DNA from: Martelella mediterranea DSM 17316
GTDB lineage: Bacteria > Pseudomonadota > Alphaproteobacteria > Rhizobiales > Rhizobiaceae
Length of the DNA stretch: 64,000 bases
Assembly (NCBI RefSeq): GCF_002043005.1
Contig: NZ_CP020330.1
Coordinates: forward strand, 434,001-498,000
Direction of reading: 5' to 3'
A model generated the notes under the pieces. That model was not told where the DNA came from. It saw nothing but the letters and a program-made list of their open reading frames with translations, and made no database searches. Position 1 is the stretch's first letter, and each line of letters begins with the position of its first letter. Shown piece by piece: positions 8,697 to 17,250 of this stretch. The translations under genes were made by a program, and so were the position numbers.

Positions 8697-9200
8697 TTGA
8701 GAGAGTTGGCCGGTACGCTTTCAGCAGCGCTGAACAGGGTGGTTGACGCCGTCGTCGTGATCCTGCTCGCCGCGCTCGTGCTCGACGTGTGGATCGGGGT
8801 GCTGGATCGCTATATTTTCCACTGGCAGTTCAACTGGCCGGAAATCATGGCCCGCTACCTGATGATCTGGGTGGCTCTGCTTGCCATTTCCTGCGGCATT
8901 GCCCGCCGCGATCACATCGGCCTGACGATCCTGATCGACCGCTTTCCGGTAACCTTGCGTCGAGCCATCCTGATCGGCTGCGATCTCCTGGCGCTGGCGC
9001 TGTTTGTCTGGACCTTCATTTACGGTCTGCAGTTCGCCATCAGCGGCGCCTCACGCTTTGCCCTGATCTTCGGCATGTCCATGGCGCCGGCCTTTGCCGC
9101 AGTGCCAACGGCGGCGGCCCTGGCCTCGGTACAGCTGCTTTTGTGTCTGGTGCGCGATGCCGGGCAGTACACCGTGCAGGACCAGGCGGCGGAGGTCTGA
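8697..9200 (+). CDS. TRAP transporter small membrane subunit (DctQ type)
   Basis: A 167-residue protein with four hydrophobic helices, the size and shape of DctQ subunits. The characteristic region NWPEIMARYLMIWVALLAI and a following short GIARRDHIGL loop match the family. The TTG start at 8697 has GAAAGGAG 7 nt upstream; an in-frame ATG at 8643 gives an unlikely hydrophilic leader. It ends 2 nt before the large subunit. TRAP transporters move carboxylates and similar solutes by sodium or proton symport. Confidence 0.9.
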   Translation: MRELAGTLSAALNRVVDAVVVILLAALVLDVWIGVLDRYIFHWQFNWPEIMARYLMIWVALLAISCGIARRDHIGLTILIDRFPVTLRRAILIGCDLLALALFVWTFIYGLQFAISGASRFALIFGMSMAPAFAAVPTAAALASVQLLLCLVRDAGQYTVQDQAAEV

Positions 9201-9202
9201 CC

Positions 9203-10486
9203 ATGGCAGTCGGTTTCCTCTTCTTCGCGCTGCTTCTGCTTGGCATGCCGATCGCCTTTGCCATCGGCCTTGCCGGCCTGACCGGACTGATCCAGCTCGA
9301 CAATCAGCGCTTTCTTCTGACCGGCGTTTCGAAGCTCTTCACCGGCATGGATTCCTTCACCTTCCTCGCCATGCCGTTCTTCATCCTCGCTGGCGAGATC
9401 ATGAACCATATCGGCATCACCAATCAGCTGATGCGGCTGGCGCATGTCATGGTCGGCCATTTCCGCGGCGGGCTCGCCCATGCCAATATGGTGGCTTCGG
9501 TGTTGTTCTCGGGGCTAACCGGTGCGGCAACCGCCGACGCCGCCGCCTTCGGCAAGACGCTGGTGCCGGAAATGGTGCGTAACGGCTATAGGCGCGATTA
9601 TGCCGCTGCCGTCACGGCGGCTGGCTCGATCATCGGTCCGACCATCCCGCCATCCGGACTGATGGTCGTCTACGGATCGTTGATGGGCGTTTCGATCGGC
9701 GGCCTGTTTGCCGCCGGCATTCTGCCCGGCCTGATGATCTGTGCGGTCTGCATGGCGATCATCGCGCTCGGCGCGGCGCGCAACAACCTGCCGCGGGCGG
9801 AACGCCGGTCCACGATGAAGGAACTGGCCAGAGCCATCTGGAGCGCCGGTCTTGCCCTGATGATGCCGGTCATCATTCTCGGTGGTATTCTTGGCGGCAT
9901 CGTCACGCCGACGGAAGCGGCCTCGGTGGCTGTTGCCTATGCGCTGTTCGTCGGTGTTGTCATCTATCGCAACCTGACCCTCTCCGACCTCTACCGGATG
10001 CTGCTGACGACGGCGCGCACGACCGGCGTCATCTTCGCCATCATCGCCTTTGCCTCGATGCTCGGCTGGTGGATGAGCTTCGAACGCATACCGCAGGCGA
10101 TTGCGGGAGCGGTATTGTCGATTTCCTCGAATCCGGCCGTGATAATCTTCCTGGTGGTGCTGATCCTGCTCGCCGTCGGCATGGTCATGGATATCACCGC
10201 CATCCTGATCATTCTTGCGCCGGTGCTGGTGCCGCTCGCCAATGATATCGGCCTGCAGCCGATCCATTCGGGCATCATCTTCGTGCTGGCCCTGAACATT
10301 TCGCTGATGACGCCGCCGGTGGGCGCCTGCCTGTTCGTGCTCTCCTCGGTCACCGGCGAGAAGCTCGAGCGCATCGCGGCCAAGCTCTGGCCGTTCCTGA
10401 TCGCCGAAATCGGCGTGCTCTTCGTCTTTGCCTACTGGGAGTGGCTAGCTCTTCTGGTGCCGCGCCTGCTGGGCTTTGCGAACTAG
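9203..10486 (+). CDS. TRAP transporter large permease (DctM type)
   Basis: A 427-residue integral membrane protein with about 12 helices and DctM motifs: LLLGMPIAFAIGLAGL at the N-terminus, GLTGAATADAAAFGKTL near residue 105, GPTIPPSG near 145, and NISLMTPPVGACLF near the C-terminus. It forms the transport channel with DctQ. The ATG at 9203 follows the DctQ stop by 2 nt, indicating translational coupling. The same frame stays open far upstream through DctQ, but that is an overlapping shadow. Confidence 0.94.
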   Translation: MAVGFLFFALLLLGMPIAFAIGLAGLTGLIQLDNQRFLLTGVSKLFTGMDSFTFLAMPFFILAGEIMNHIGITNQLMRLAHVMVGHFRGGLAHANMVASVLFSGLTGAATADAAAFGKTLVPEMVRNGYRRDYAAAVTAAGSIIGPTIPPSGLMVVYGSLMGVSIGGLFAAGILPGLMICAVCMAIIALGAARNNLPRAERRSTMKELARAIWSAGLALMMPVIILGGILGGIVTPTEAASVAVAYALFVGVVIYRNLTLSDLYRMLLTTARTTGVIFAIIAFASMLGWWMSFERIPQAIAGAVLSISSNPAVIIFLVVLILLAVGMVMDITAILIILAPVLVPLANDIGLQPIHSGIIFVLALNISLMTPPVGACLFVLSSVTGEKLERIAAKLWPFLIAEIGVLFVFAYWEWLALLVPRLLGFAN

Positions 10487-10515
10487 CCATGACGGCAACC
10501 CATTCTGCCTACCGG

Positions 10516-10534
10516 TCCGGCGGTCTTCGCCGGA
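10516..10534. other. Intercistronic hairpin between DctM and DctP genes
   Basis: Perfect 7-bp stem TCCGGCG (10516-10522) / CGCCGGA (10528-10534) with a 5-nt loop, in the 105-nt gap ahead of the binding protein gene. There is no T-run, so an RNA-processing or stabilising role is more likely than termination. Confidence 0.5.
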
Positions 10535-10591
10535 ACGATCCCCTGTCGCGCCCGCCGCGGCATGCATCAACCACGATAAAAGAGGACGAAC

Positions 10592-11638
10592 ATGAAAAAG
10601 ACTTTGATTGCAGCCCTGACGCTCACCCTCCTGGGCAGTGCCCAGGCCTTTGCCCAGGAAAAGGTCATCCGCTTTGCCCATGACAGCAACGGCGACATCT
10701 ACGACAACCCCAATCATGCCTGCGCTTCGGTGTTCGCCAGCATCGTCAACACCGGCAGCAATGGCGAGCTGAAGGTGGAAATCTATCCCGGCGGCCAGCT
10801 CGGCACCATCGGCGAGGCGGTGCAGATGGTTCGTGACGGCGTTATCGAGGTGACCAACGCCTCGACCGGGGCGCTCGCGCCCTATTACCAGAACATCGAC
10901 GTGCTCAACCTGCCTTTCGCCTTCGACAGCAATGGCGCCGCCGATACAGTGTTCAACGGTCCGTTCGGCCATGCGCTGAAGAAGGACATCGAAGAGAAAC
11001 TCGGTGACGTCGTGGTGCTCGGCTACCCGGATACCGGCGGCCTCTTCGTTATCTCGAACTCGGAAAAGCCGATCAGCTCGCTCGACGACATGGAGGGCAT
11101 CCGGCTGCGCACCATGACGCTGCCCTCGCACCAGGCGATCATGAATGCGCTCGGCATGGAGGCCTACCCGCTGGCCTTTTCCGAGGTCTATTCCGGTCTG
11201 CAGACCGGCGTCATCGACGGTCAGATGAACCCGATCCCGATCCTGGTTTCGGCCAAGCTCGATGAGGTTCAGCAGTATCTGACGCTGACCAACCACCTCT
11301 ACTCACCCTTCACCATGCTGTTCAACAAGGCCTTCTATGACGACCTGACCGAAGACCAGAAGAACCTGATCCACACCGCTGCCCAGTCCTGCGAAAACGC
11401 CGCGCGCGGGATCTCGCGTATCATCGAAGCCTCCGATCGCGGTCTCGCAGGCCTCGCCGGCAAGATGACGATCACCGCGCTTTCGCCCGAGGATCGCGCC
11501 CAGATGCGCGAAGTGACCGATGCGGCCTTCGACAAGTACATGGCAGAAAACCACGGTGAGGATGCGATCGCGCTGGTCGACCTGCTGAAGCAAGAAAGCC
11601 AGCAGGCGAATGCGACCCGCTATTTCGGCGACGAGTAA
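10592..11638 (+). CDS. TRAP transporter solute-binding protein (DctP type)
   Basis: A 348-residue exported protein with signal peptide to about residue 21 (GSAQAFA/QEK). The DctP fold is evident: VIRFAHDSNGD at the mature N-terminus, YPGGQLGTIGEAVQMVRDGVIEV near 65, GIRLRTM near 172 with the conserved arginine, and EVYSGLQTGVIDGQMNP near 200. It captures the substrate in the periplasm for the DctQM pair. The ATG at 10592 lies after an AAAGAGGA site. Position just upstream of ureidoglycine aminohydrolase hints at a nitrogen-rich carboxylate such as a ureide (inference). Confidence 0.94.
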   Translation: MKKTLIAALTLTLLGSAQAFAQEKVIRFAHDSNGDIYDNPNHACASVFASIVNTGSNGELKVEIYPGGQLGTIGEAVQMVRDGVIEVTNASTGALAPYYQNIDVLNLPFAFDSNGAADTVFNGPFGHALKKDIEEKLGDVVVLGYPDTGGLFVISNSEKPISSLDDMEGIRLRTMTLPSHQAIMNALGMEAYPLAFSEVYSGLQTGVIDGQMNPIPILVSAKLDEVQQYLTLTNHLYSPFTMLFNKAFYDDLTEDQKNLIHTAAQSCENAARGISRIIEASDRGLAGLAGKMTITALSPEDRAQMREVTDAAFDKYMAENHGEDAIALVDLLKQESQQANATRYFGDE

Positions 11639-11644
11639 TGCCCT

Positions 11645-11696
11645 GGCCGGGGCAGGGCAAGCGCCTTTCCCCGGCCTTCCGGGCTCGATCGCCCGG
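11645..11696. other. Tandem hairpins downstream of DctP gene
   Basis: Two perfect stems follow the stop codon. The first is GGCCGGGG (11645-11652) with CCCCGGCC (11669-11676), loop 16 nt. The second is CCGGGC (11679-11684) with GCCCGG (11691-11696), loop 6 nt. No T-run follows, and the next gene begins 31 nt later in the same direction. Confidence 0.6.
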
Positions 11697-11727
11697 TCCA
11701 TGTTGATCTGTCTCGGAAGGATAAAAC

Positions 11728-12471
11728 GTGCGTTCGAGCCTTGGTGAAACGAGATCGCGCATCAAGCGCTCGCATGCGCTTGTTTGCGCGGATAGTCATG
11801 AGATCATCGGCCTGCCTCACTGGCCGGACACCGATGTTGTCTCATATGTGACGCCGGGCCTCGGCGCCGGCTTTTCACTTTTCAGGATCGTCGCCAGGCG
11901 TGACACGCTTGTTGCGCCGCCACCCCATGGCGGCATCCGCTTCGTTCTGATCCGTTCGGGCGAGGTGCGCGTGACGGATGGCACCGAGACACGCCTGCTG
12001 CGCCCGGACGATTATGCCTATCTTCCATCGTCGGCCCCGTTCACTCTGGGACTTTCGGCAGATGCCGAAATCCTCTGTCTGGAGCATGCCTACAAGCCGC
12101 TTTCCGGCTGCGAGCCGCCGGGCGCGTTCTTCGGCGCGATTCCCGCCGTCGATCCTGTGCCTCTCAAAGGCAACGAGCAGCTCCACGTTCAGAAGCTCCT
12201 TCCGGAGGCGCCGGGCTTCGATATGGAGGTCAACGTCATGACCTTCGCTCCGGGTGGTTCGCTGCCATATGTCGAAACCCATTTCATGGAGCACGGGCTC
12301 GTCATGCTTGACGGCGGGGGCATCTACCGCCTTGACGATAGCTGGTACCCGGTTGCGCAGGGCGACGTCATCTGGATGGCGCCGTTCTGCCCGCAATGGT
12401 TCGGCGCACTCGGGCGGGAAGACGCGCGCTATCTGATCTACAAGAACTGGAATCGTGACCCGCTGGCCTGA
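11728..12471 (+). CDS. allE: (S)-ureidoglycine aminohydrolase (bicupin)
   Basis: A 247-residue double-cupin protein. It releases ammonia from (S)-ureidoglycine to give (S)-ureidoglycolate in purine/allantoin degradation, in the cytoplasm. The second cupin has the expected metal ligands: E183, H185 and H189 in VETHFMEHG, and Q223 in FCPQWF, matching the Mn site known for the plant and E. coli enzymes. Family-specific blocks such as GDVIWMAPFCPQWF and YLIYKNWNR are intact. GTG at 11728 has CGGAAGGA about 8 nt upstream. No allantoinase or allantoate amidohydrolase is nearby; its neighbours are the TRAP transporter and LysR regulator. Confidence 0.88.
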   Translation: MRSSLGETRSRIKRSHALVCADSHEIIGLPHWPDTDVVSYVTPGLGAGFSLFRIVARRDTLVAPPPHGGIRFVLIRSGEVRVTDGTETRLLRPDDYAYLPSSAPFTLGLSADAEILCLEHAYKPLSGCEPPGAFFGAIPAVDPVPLKGNEQLHVQKLLPEAPGFDMEVNVMTFAPGGSLPYVETHFMEHGLVMLDGGGIYRLDDSWYPVAQGDVIWMAPFCPQWFGALGREDARYLIYKNWNRDPLA

Positions 12472-12659
12472 TACCGGTCGTTATCTGCCGGTCGCAGGCC
12501 GCGTTCGAGATGGTTTGCTGCTGCCGGAACGCCAGGCCGGACGCCTGAAACGGGCTTAAAGGCAAGTCCTTCTCCCTTTTCGGCCTCGCCTCCAAAGGTC
12601 ATCGATCCGCGGGATCAACCGACGCGTCGCCAAACACCTTGAAAATCCATAACTCCCTG

Positions 12660-12678
12660 GTTATAAATTAATCATAAC
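12660..12678. promoter_or_regulatory. Candidate ArsR operator overlapping the start region
   Basis: In an AT-rich stretch just upstream of the ArsR gene, GTTAT (12660-12664) and ATAAC (12674-12678) form an inverted repeat. The heptamer CATAACT also recurs as a direct repeat at 12648-12654 and 12673-12679. The site abuts the GGAG ribosome site (12680-12683), so a bound repressor would block expression. The link to the ArsR protein is inference from position. Confidence 0.45.
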
Positions 12679-12692
12679 TGGAGAGCTATGAA

Positions 12693-13022
12693 TTGCCCTT
12701 GACCCAACCCGACGACATCCTGTTTCGAACGCTGGCGGACCCGACACGCCGGGCGATCTTCGAGCGCCTGTGTCGAAAGGGGGACCAGACGGTCAAAGCG
12801 CTGACGGAACACGCAGGGATTTCCCAGCCGGCCGTCTCCAAACATCTCGGCGTGCTCAAGCGCGCCGGGCTCGTCGTCGACCGCCAGGATGGCCGCCAGA
12901 CACATTACAGCCCGCAACTTGACGCCCTGGGGCCGTTGACGGACTGGACGGAACGGATGGCAAGCTTCTGGGAGCGCCGCTTCGACGACCTTGAAGACCT
13001 GCTGAAGAGGATGGACAATTGA
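12693..13022 (+). CDS. ArsR-family winged-helix regulator
   Basis: A 109-residue winged helix protein: LADPTRRAIFERLCRKGDQTVKALTEHAGISQPAVSKHLGVLKRAGLVVDRQDGRQTHYS is the classic ArsR core. No CxC or similar metal-binding cysteine pair is present (only Cys26), so it is probably not a metal sensor. Members next to AHSA1-type genes are usually autoregulators of those small operons. TTG at 12693 is chosen from spacing to GGAG; an ATG 5 nt earlier is out of frame and stops at once. The stop overlaps the next gene's TTG by 4 nt. Confidence 0.9.
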   Translation: MPLTQPDDILFRTLADPTRRAIFERLCRKGDQTVKALTEHAGISQPAVSKHLGVLKRAGLVVDRQDGRQTHYSPQLDALGPLTDWTERMASFWERRFDDLEDLLKRMDN

Positions 13023-13417
13023 CCGAGACCCGCACCGTTGTCGTCGAACGCGACCTGCCGCATCCGCCGGAGAAGATCTGGCGCGCCCTCACCCAATCGC
13101 ACCTGATCGGGGAATGGCTGATGAAGACCGCCTTCACGCCTGAAGTGGGGCATCGCTTCGGATTCAGCGCGGATTGGGGCGAGGTCGCCTGCGAGGTTCG
13201 GGCGGTCGAGGAACAGAAGGCTCTGGAATACAGCTGGGATGCCGGCGATCTGCGGTCTGTGGTCAGATGGACTCTTACGCCGACCGGCACGGGAACGCGC
13301 CTGCGCATGGAGCAGACCGGCTTCCGGACGGATCAGCCGAACTATTATGGCGGCGCGAAACTGGGCTGGCCGCGCTTCTTCGACAGGCTGGAGCAGGTAC
13401 TGGCCGAGATGGATTGA
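13019..13417 (+). CDS. SRPBCC/AHSA1 domain protein
   Basis: A 132-residue START-like (AHSA1) protein: RDLPHPPEKIWRALTQSHLIGEWLM at the N-terminus and the C-terminal helix GWPRFFDRLEQVLAEMD. The domain forms a hydrophobic ligand-binding cavity; the ligand is unknown. Its TTG start overlaps the ArsR stop (TTGA), so it is translated with the regulator. ArsR-AHSA1 pairs are widespread in proteobacteria. Confidence 0.88.
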   Translation: MTETRTVVVERDLPHPPEKIWRALTQSHLIGEWLMKTAFTPEVGHRFGFSADWGEVACEVRAVEEQKALEYSWDAGDLRSVVRWTLTPTGTGTRLRMEQTGFRTDQPNYYGGAKLGWPRFFDRLEQVLAEMD

Positions 13418-13467
13418 AGCAAGCGCGGGCCATGCACCACGGAACCGAGAGACAAGAGGACCATGCC

Positions 13468-13848
13468 ATGAAGGATGCGCAACAGGAGCAAAACCCATCG
13501 CGGAAGATCGATGAACGGATTGCGGAACTAGGCGACTGGCGGGGCGACATGCTCTCCCGCATCAGGGTTTTGATCAGGGAAACCGCGCCCGATATCGTCG
13601 AGGAATGGAAATGGCGCGGCGTCCCGACCTGGTATCGCGACGGCATGATCTGCACCGGCGAGACCTACAAGGACAAGGTCAAGATGACCTTCGCCAAGGG
13701 CGCGTCCCTGCCCGACCCGACCGGGCTTTTCAATTCCAGTCTCGATGGCAATGTCCGGCGGGCCATCGATTTCCGCGAGGGCGACGCGATCGACGAAGAG
13801 GCGCTGTCGGCGCTCATCCGAGCCGCCGTGGCACGAAACGCTTCATGA
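13468..13848 (+). CDS. DUF1801 family protein
   Basis: A 126-residue protein with the DUF1801/YdhG-like pattern: KIDERIAELGDWRGDMLSRIRVLIRETAPDIVEEWKW, then GMICTGETYKDKVKMTFAKGA and GNVRRAIDFREGD. The biochemical function of the family is not established. ATG at 13468 has AGAGGA 7 nt upstream; an in-frame ATG at 13432 is possible. It follows the AHSA1 gene by 50 nt and probably shares its transcript, as is common for these families. Confidence 0.85.
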   Translation: MKDAQQEQNPSRKIDERIAELGDWRGDMLSRIRVLIRETAPDIVEEWKWRGVPTWYRDGMICTGETYKDKVKMTFAKGASLPDPTGLFNSSLDGNVRRAIDFREGDAIDEEALSALIRAAVARNAS

Positions 13849-13899
13849 TCCCTCGGGCCCGCCCCTTTTCGCATCCAACGAATTTGGAAGGACGTACAA

Positions 13900-14118
13900 T
13901 TGAACTGGAGCAAGCTAATAAGACAATGTCATCGCTGGCTGTCGATCATATTCACACTGATCGTGATCGGTATCTTCGGTGCCCAGGGGCTTGGCAGGGA
14001 ACCCGCCGAATGGGTGTATTTCCTGCCCCTGTTCCACTTGTTCCTGATGCTGGTCACCGGCCTCTATCTGTTCGCACTGCCTTATTTCAGCGGCCGGCGC
14101 AACAAGTCTGTCGAGTGA
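13900..14118 (+). CDS. Small two-helix membrane protein, unknown function
   Basis: A 72-residue protein starting at TTG 13900 with GGAAGGA 7 nt upstream. Two hydrophobic helices (about residues 14-30 and 38-62) flank a short loop; the C-terminus is basic (GRRNKSVE). No enzymatic motif is visible. It closes the ArsR/AHSA1/DUF1801 operon, 51 nt after the DUF1801 stop. I do not recognise a characterised homologue. Confidence 0.65.
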   Translation: MNWSKLIRQCHRWLSIIFTLIVIGIFGAQGLGREPAEWVYFLPLFHLFLMLVTGLYLFALPYFSGRRNKSVE

Positions 14119-14127
14119 CGCCGGCGA

Positions 14128-14724
14128 CAGTGAATATCGCGGACAGAGAGGCGAGATCGGCTGGCCAAGGCCTCGCCAGAGATATGGAACCAGGGCTCAC
14201 GGCCCGCCGAACGCATTCTCGCCTGGGTCGGGTTGTTGAACGCCAACTCGACCAGGCAAAGAGCTTGGCAAACGCCGGTCTCGCTGCAAGGCACCAAGAG
14301 CGGCATCTACTGCAAGCGGCTGATGACGGAGAAATATGCGTGTTTCGTCTGGAAGGAAAGCAAGTGGGCGCGACAGTCGATGACGCTCGACAATTACAAG
14401 AGCGCACAACACATCATCGCGCAACCGGCACCCGAGTGGCAACCTTATTTCCTTCCGACGCTCGATGCCATGAACATAACGATCAAGCCGCATATCGAGA
14501 TTTCAGGCCTCGGCGCCATTGACCGTGTCATTGCGCAGACGGATCTGGTGCTGACTGCTTCGGAAGGCTTTTCCCGGATTTTCTCGCCGGATATCATCTC
14601 GATTCCAGCCCCGTTCAAATGTGAATTTCCGTTCTATATGACCTGGGGGAAGAGAACGCATTCCTCCCAGGCGCATCAATGGTTTCGCAACCAGATCACC
14701 GAAACCGCCCGAGAGCTGAAATAG
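14128..14724 (+). pseudogene. LysR-family effector domain remnant
   Basis: An open frame whose longest start gives 163 residues. From about 14300 it resembles the C-terminal half of a LysR effector domain: EKYACFVWKESKW, then LDNYKSAQHIIAQ, and later IDRVIAQTDLVLTASEGFSRIF and a GKRTHSSQAHQWFRN-like end. No DNA-binding domain is found upstream; the frame meets a stop at 14131-14133, close after the previous gene. The first part (14134-14290) shows no similarity I recognise. It is best read as a 5'-truncated regulator. A novel short protein cannot be fully excluded. Confidence 0.55.
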
Positions 14725-14910
14725 CGACCTTGCGACGACGCCAGTTGTGTTCGTGTCATGGGCGCCCCGTTTGACCTGGTTTTCCCTAAGGCCGGTCCGG
14801 TGAGGGCGGGCTCCAGCCTTGCCCTGAGGCAAAGCGTGAAATAGCGTTCCGGCAACAACATCCTGCCATGAACGCCGGCGCCGGGTGGCGCGAACTTCCA
14901 TAAAGATTAA

Positions 14911-14930
14911 AAAGTCATATTTAAGATTTT
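14911..14930. promoter_or_regulatory. Shared palindrome, copy 1 (upstream of CoA-transferase operon)
   Basis: AAAGTCA, six bases, AGATTTT: a near-palindrome lying 64 nt before the ATG of the first CoA-transferase gene, in an AT-rich patch. It matches two other sites at 18411 and 30585 with the same arm-6-arm geometry. It is probably the operator of a regulator of the CoA island. Confidence 0.5.
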
Positions 14931-14993
14931 TTGATTGCGCAAACTTCGTCGCGCTGGCATTTTCCCCTCCGGAATGGAAAGGGAGGATACGCC

Positions 14994-16205
14994 ATGGCCG
15001 GATGTCTGGATCATATCAGGGTTATCGACCTCAGCCGCGTCTTCGCCGGCCCCTGGGCCGGGCAGATGCTGGCCGATTTCGGGGCCGACGTGATCAAGCT
15101 GGAACACGTCAAGGGCGGCGACGACGTCAGGCGCATGGGCGTCCCTCACCTGAATGCCGATGGCGCGCCGACGGGCGAAACGTCGAGCTTTCTCGCGATG
15201 AACCGCGGAAAGCGCTCGGTCGCGCTGGACCTGAAATCGCCGGAGGGGCGGGAGATCGCGCGAGAGCTGATCGAGAATGCCGATGTGCTGATCGAGAACT
15301 TCAAGACCGGCACGCTGGCGCGCATGGGGCTGGACTATGAAACGGTCGCCAGGCTCAACCCCCGCCTGGTCTATTGCTCGATCACCGGCTTCGGACAGAC
15401 GGGACCGATGGCGCATCTTCCCGGTTATGACCCGATCTTCCAGGCGATGAGCGGACTTCTGTCGATCACCGGCTCGTCCGAGGACGAACCGGCGCTGGTC
15501 GGCTACTCGATCTCGGATATCACGGCGGGGCAATATGCGGTCGCCGCGATCCTTGCGGCGCTGAACCATCGCGATGCCGTTTCGGGCGAAGGGCAGTTCA
15601 TCGATATCGCGCTTCTGGACACGCAGATCCACGCCGCATCCCATATGGCGATGAACTACCTGTCCTCGGGCAAGCTGCCGCGCCGGAACGGCACCGCCTC
15701 ACAGATCACCTGCCCCTGGCAGGCCTTCGACTGCGCCGACCGGCCGATCATGATCGCCATCGGCAATGATCCGCAGTTCCGCCGCTTCGCGGATTATCTG
15801 GGACTTGAGGGCGTTGCCGATGACGAACGCTACGCCACCAACCTCGCAAGGGTGCAGAACGCCGACACGCTGGTCCCGCTGATCGCGGAAAAACTGGCCG
15901 CCAGGAACGCCGACGCCACCTATGCCGAGTTGGAGGCGATCGGCATTCCGGCGGGGCCGCTCAACAGCTTCGAGGACACACTGCAGATGCCGCAGGTCAA
16001 GGCGCGCGAGCTGGTGCGCCAACTCGACCATCCGAACGCGGGCCGCGTCAATTACATCGCGAACCCGGTACGGTTTTCGGGCGATCAGGCGACAGCCACA
16101 AGGCCTCCGCCGCTGCTTGCCGAACATACAGACGAGGTGCTGCGGGAGATCGGATTGACCGAGGAGCGCATCGCCGAACTGCGCGGCACGGGCGCGATTG
16201 CTTGA
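14994..16205 (+). CDS. Class III (CaiB/BaiF) CoA-transferase
   Basis: A 403-residue family III CoA-transferase. These cytosolic dimers move CoA between carboxylic acids through an aspartyl-CoA intermediate. The expected Asp is D175 (SDITAG), after the conserved opening VIDLSRVFAGPWAGQMLADFGADVIK. Other hallmarks are NRGKRSVALDLKS near 70 and ITGFGQTGP near 130. ATG at 14994 follows GGGAGGA. It heads an operon with two acyl-CoA dehydrogenase genes, suggesting it activates the acid that they oxidise. It is paralogous to 22470-23660 and shares a long identical DNA block with it. Confidence 0.92.
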   Translation: MAGCLDHIRVIDLSRVFAGPWAGQMLADFGADVIKLEHVKGGDDVRRMGVPHLNADGAPTGETSSFLAMNRGKRSVALDLKSPEGREIARELIENADVLIENFKTGTLARMGLDYETVARLNPRLVYCSITGFGQTGPMAHLPGYDPIFQAMSGLLSITGSSEDEPALVGYSISDITAGQYAVAAILAALNHRDAVSGEGQFIDIALLDTQIHAASHMAMNYLSSGKLPRRNGTASQITCPWQAFDCADRPIMIAIGNDPQFRRFADYLGLEGVADDERYATNLARVQNADTLVPLIAEKLAARNADATYAELEAIGIPAGPLNSFEDTLQMPQVKARELVRQLDHPNAGRVNYIANPVRFSGDQATATRPPPLLAEHTDEVLREIGLTEERIAELRGTGAIA

Positions 16206-16218
16206 GGGGAGCCTGACA

Positions 16219-17250
16219 ATGGAAGACTGGATGGAAAACGCCCGCATGATCGTGGACAGCGCGCGCGCCATCGTGCCCGCCGACGGCGATCTCAGCCGTG
16301 TCCGCGCCGCGCGCGGCAAGGGGATAGACCGCGCCATGGTGGCAAAGGCGGGCGAACTGGGCCTGTTCCTCATGCGCGTTCCGGAGGAAGCCGGCGGACT
16401 GGGGTTGGGCATGCGCGAGGCCTGCGAACTGATGCAGGTCCTGGGCGGCGGGCTCACGCCTGAACCCATCGGCTCTAAGATCATGGCGGCAGCGCTTCTG
16501 GGCGAGGCCTTCCCCGAAGAGGCCACAACCGGCGCGAAAGTTATGGTAACGGCGTGGCAGGACGATGCGGCTTCGCTGCGGTTCGAGGGCGGCGCGTCCG
16601 ACGGACGGCTGCACGGCGTCAAGATCGCCGTGCCGGATGATGCGGATTTCTTCGCCGTGCTGACCGGGGCGGGCGTCGCCGTCGTGGCGCGCGATGCACC
16701 GGGCGTCACGATCACCGCCGCCGACACGCTGGATGGCGGACGGATTGCCATGCTCCGCCTCGAGAATGTGGCCGCCGAGCTGGTTCCCTGTCCGCAGGCT
16801 GCGGCAGTTATTCAGGACGCGGTGCTGATGCATTCGGCCTATCTGCTCGGCCTGTCGGACCGAGCCTTCAACATCACGCTGGACTATCTGAAGGTGCGCG
16901 AGCAGTTCGGACGCCCGATCGGCAGCTTCCAGGCCCTGCAGCATCGCGCCACCGAGATCAAGATCCGGATCGAGCTGTTGCGCGCCGCCGTGATGGCGAC
17001 GGCCGCCCGCTTCGATACCGGCGCGGATATCGCCAGCCGTGCCCGCGATGCCGACCGCTGCAAGCTGCGCGCGGCCGAAACCGCGATGCTGGTCGCGCGC
17101 GAGGCGGTGCAGATGCACGGCGCCATGGGCATTACCGACGAGGCCGATATCGGCCTGTTCGTCCGCCGCGCCATGACCGACGCCAATCTTTTCGGCGCGC
17201 CCATTGCGGTGCGCGCCCGGCTCGCCCGCACTCTGGAGGATGCCGCATGA
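16219..17250 (+). CDS. Acyl-CoA dehydrogenase-like protein (first of adjacent pair)
   Basis: A 343-residue acyl-CoA dehydrogenase superfamily member, shorter than the usual 380. The C-terminal helical domain is clear (LDYLKVREQFGRPIGSFQALQHRATEIK near 225, EAVQMHGAMGITDEADI near 300), but the N-terminal and middle domains are diverged and the C-terminal YEGT-type catalytic motif is absent. ATG at 16219 follows GAGGGGAG. It overlaps the second dehydrogenase by 4 nt. In known systems such as the steroid side-chain enzymes, adjacent divergent genes encode one heteromeric FAD enzyme; I infer the same here. Confidence 0.88.
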   Translation: MEDWMENARMIVDSARAIVPADGDLSRVRAARGKGIDRAMVAKAGELGLFLMRVPEEAGGLGLGMREACELMQVLGGGLTPEPIGSKIMAAALLGEAFPEEATTGAKVMVTAWQDDAASLRFEGGASDGRLHGVKIAVPDDADFFAVLTGAGVAVVARDAPGVTITAADTLDGGRIAMLRLENVAAELVPCPQAAAVIQDAVLMHSAYLLGLSDRAFNITLDYLKVREQFGRPIGSFQALQHRATEIKIRIELLRAAVMATAARFDTGADIASRARDADRCKLRAAETAMLVAREAVQMHGAMGITDEADIGLFVRRAMTDANLFGAPIAVRARLARTLEDAA

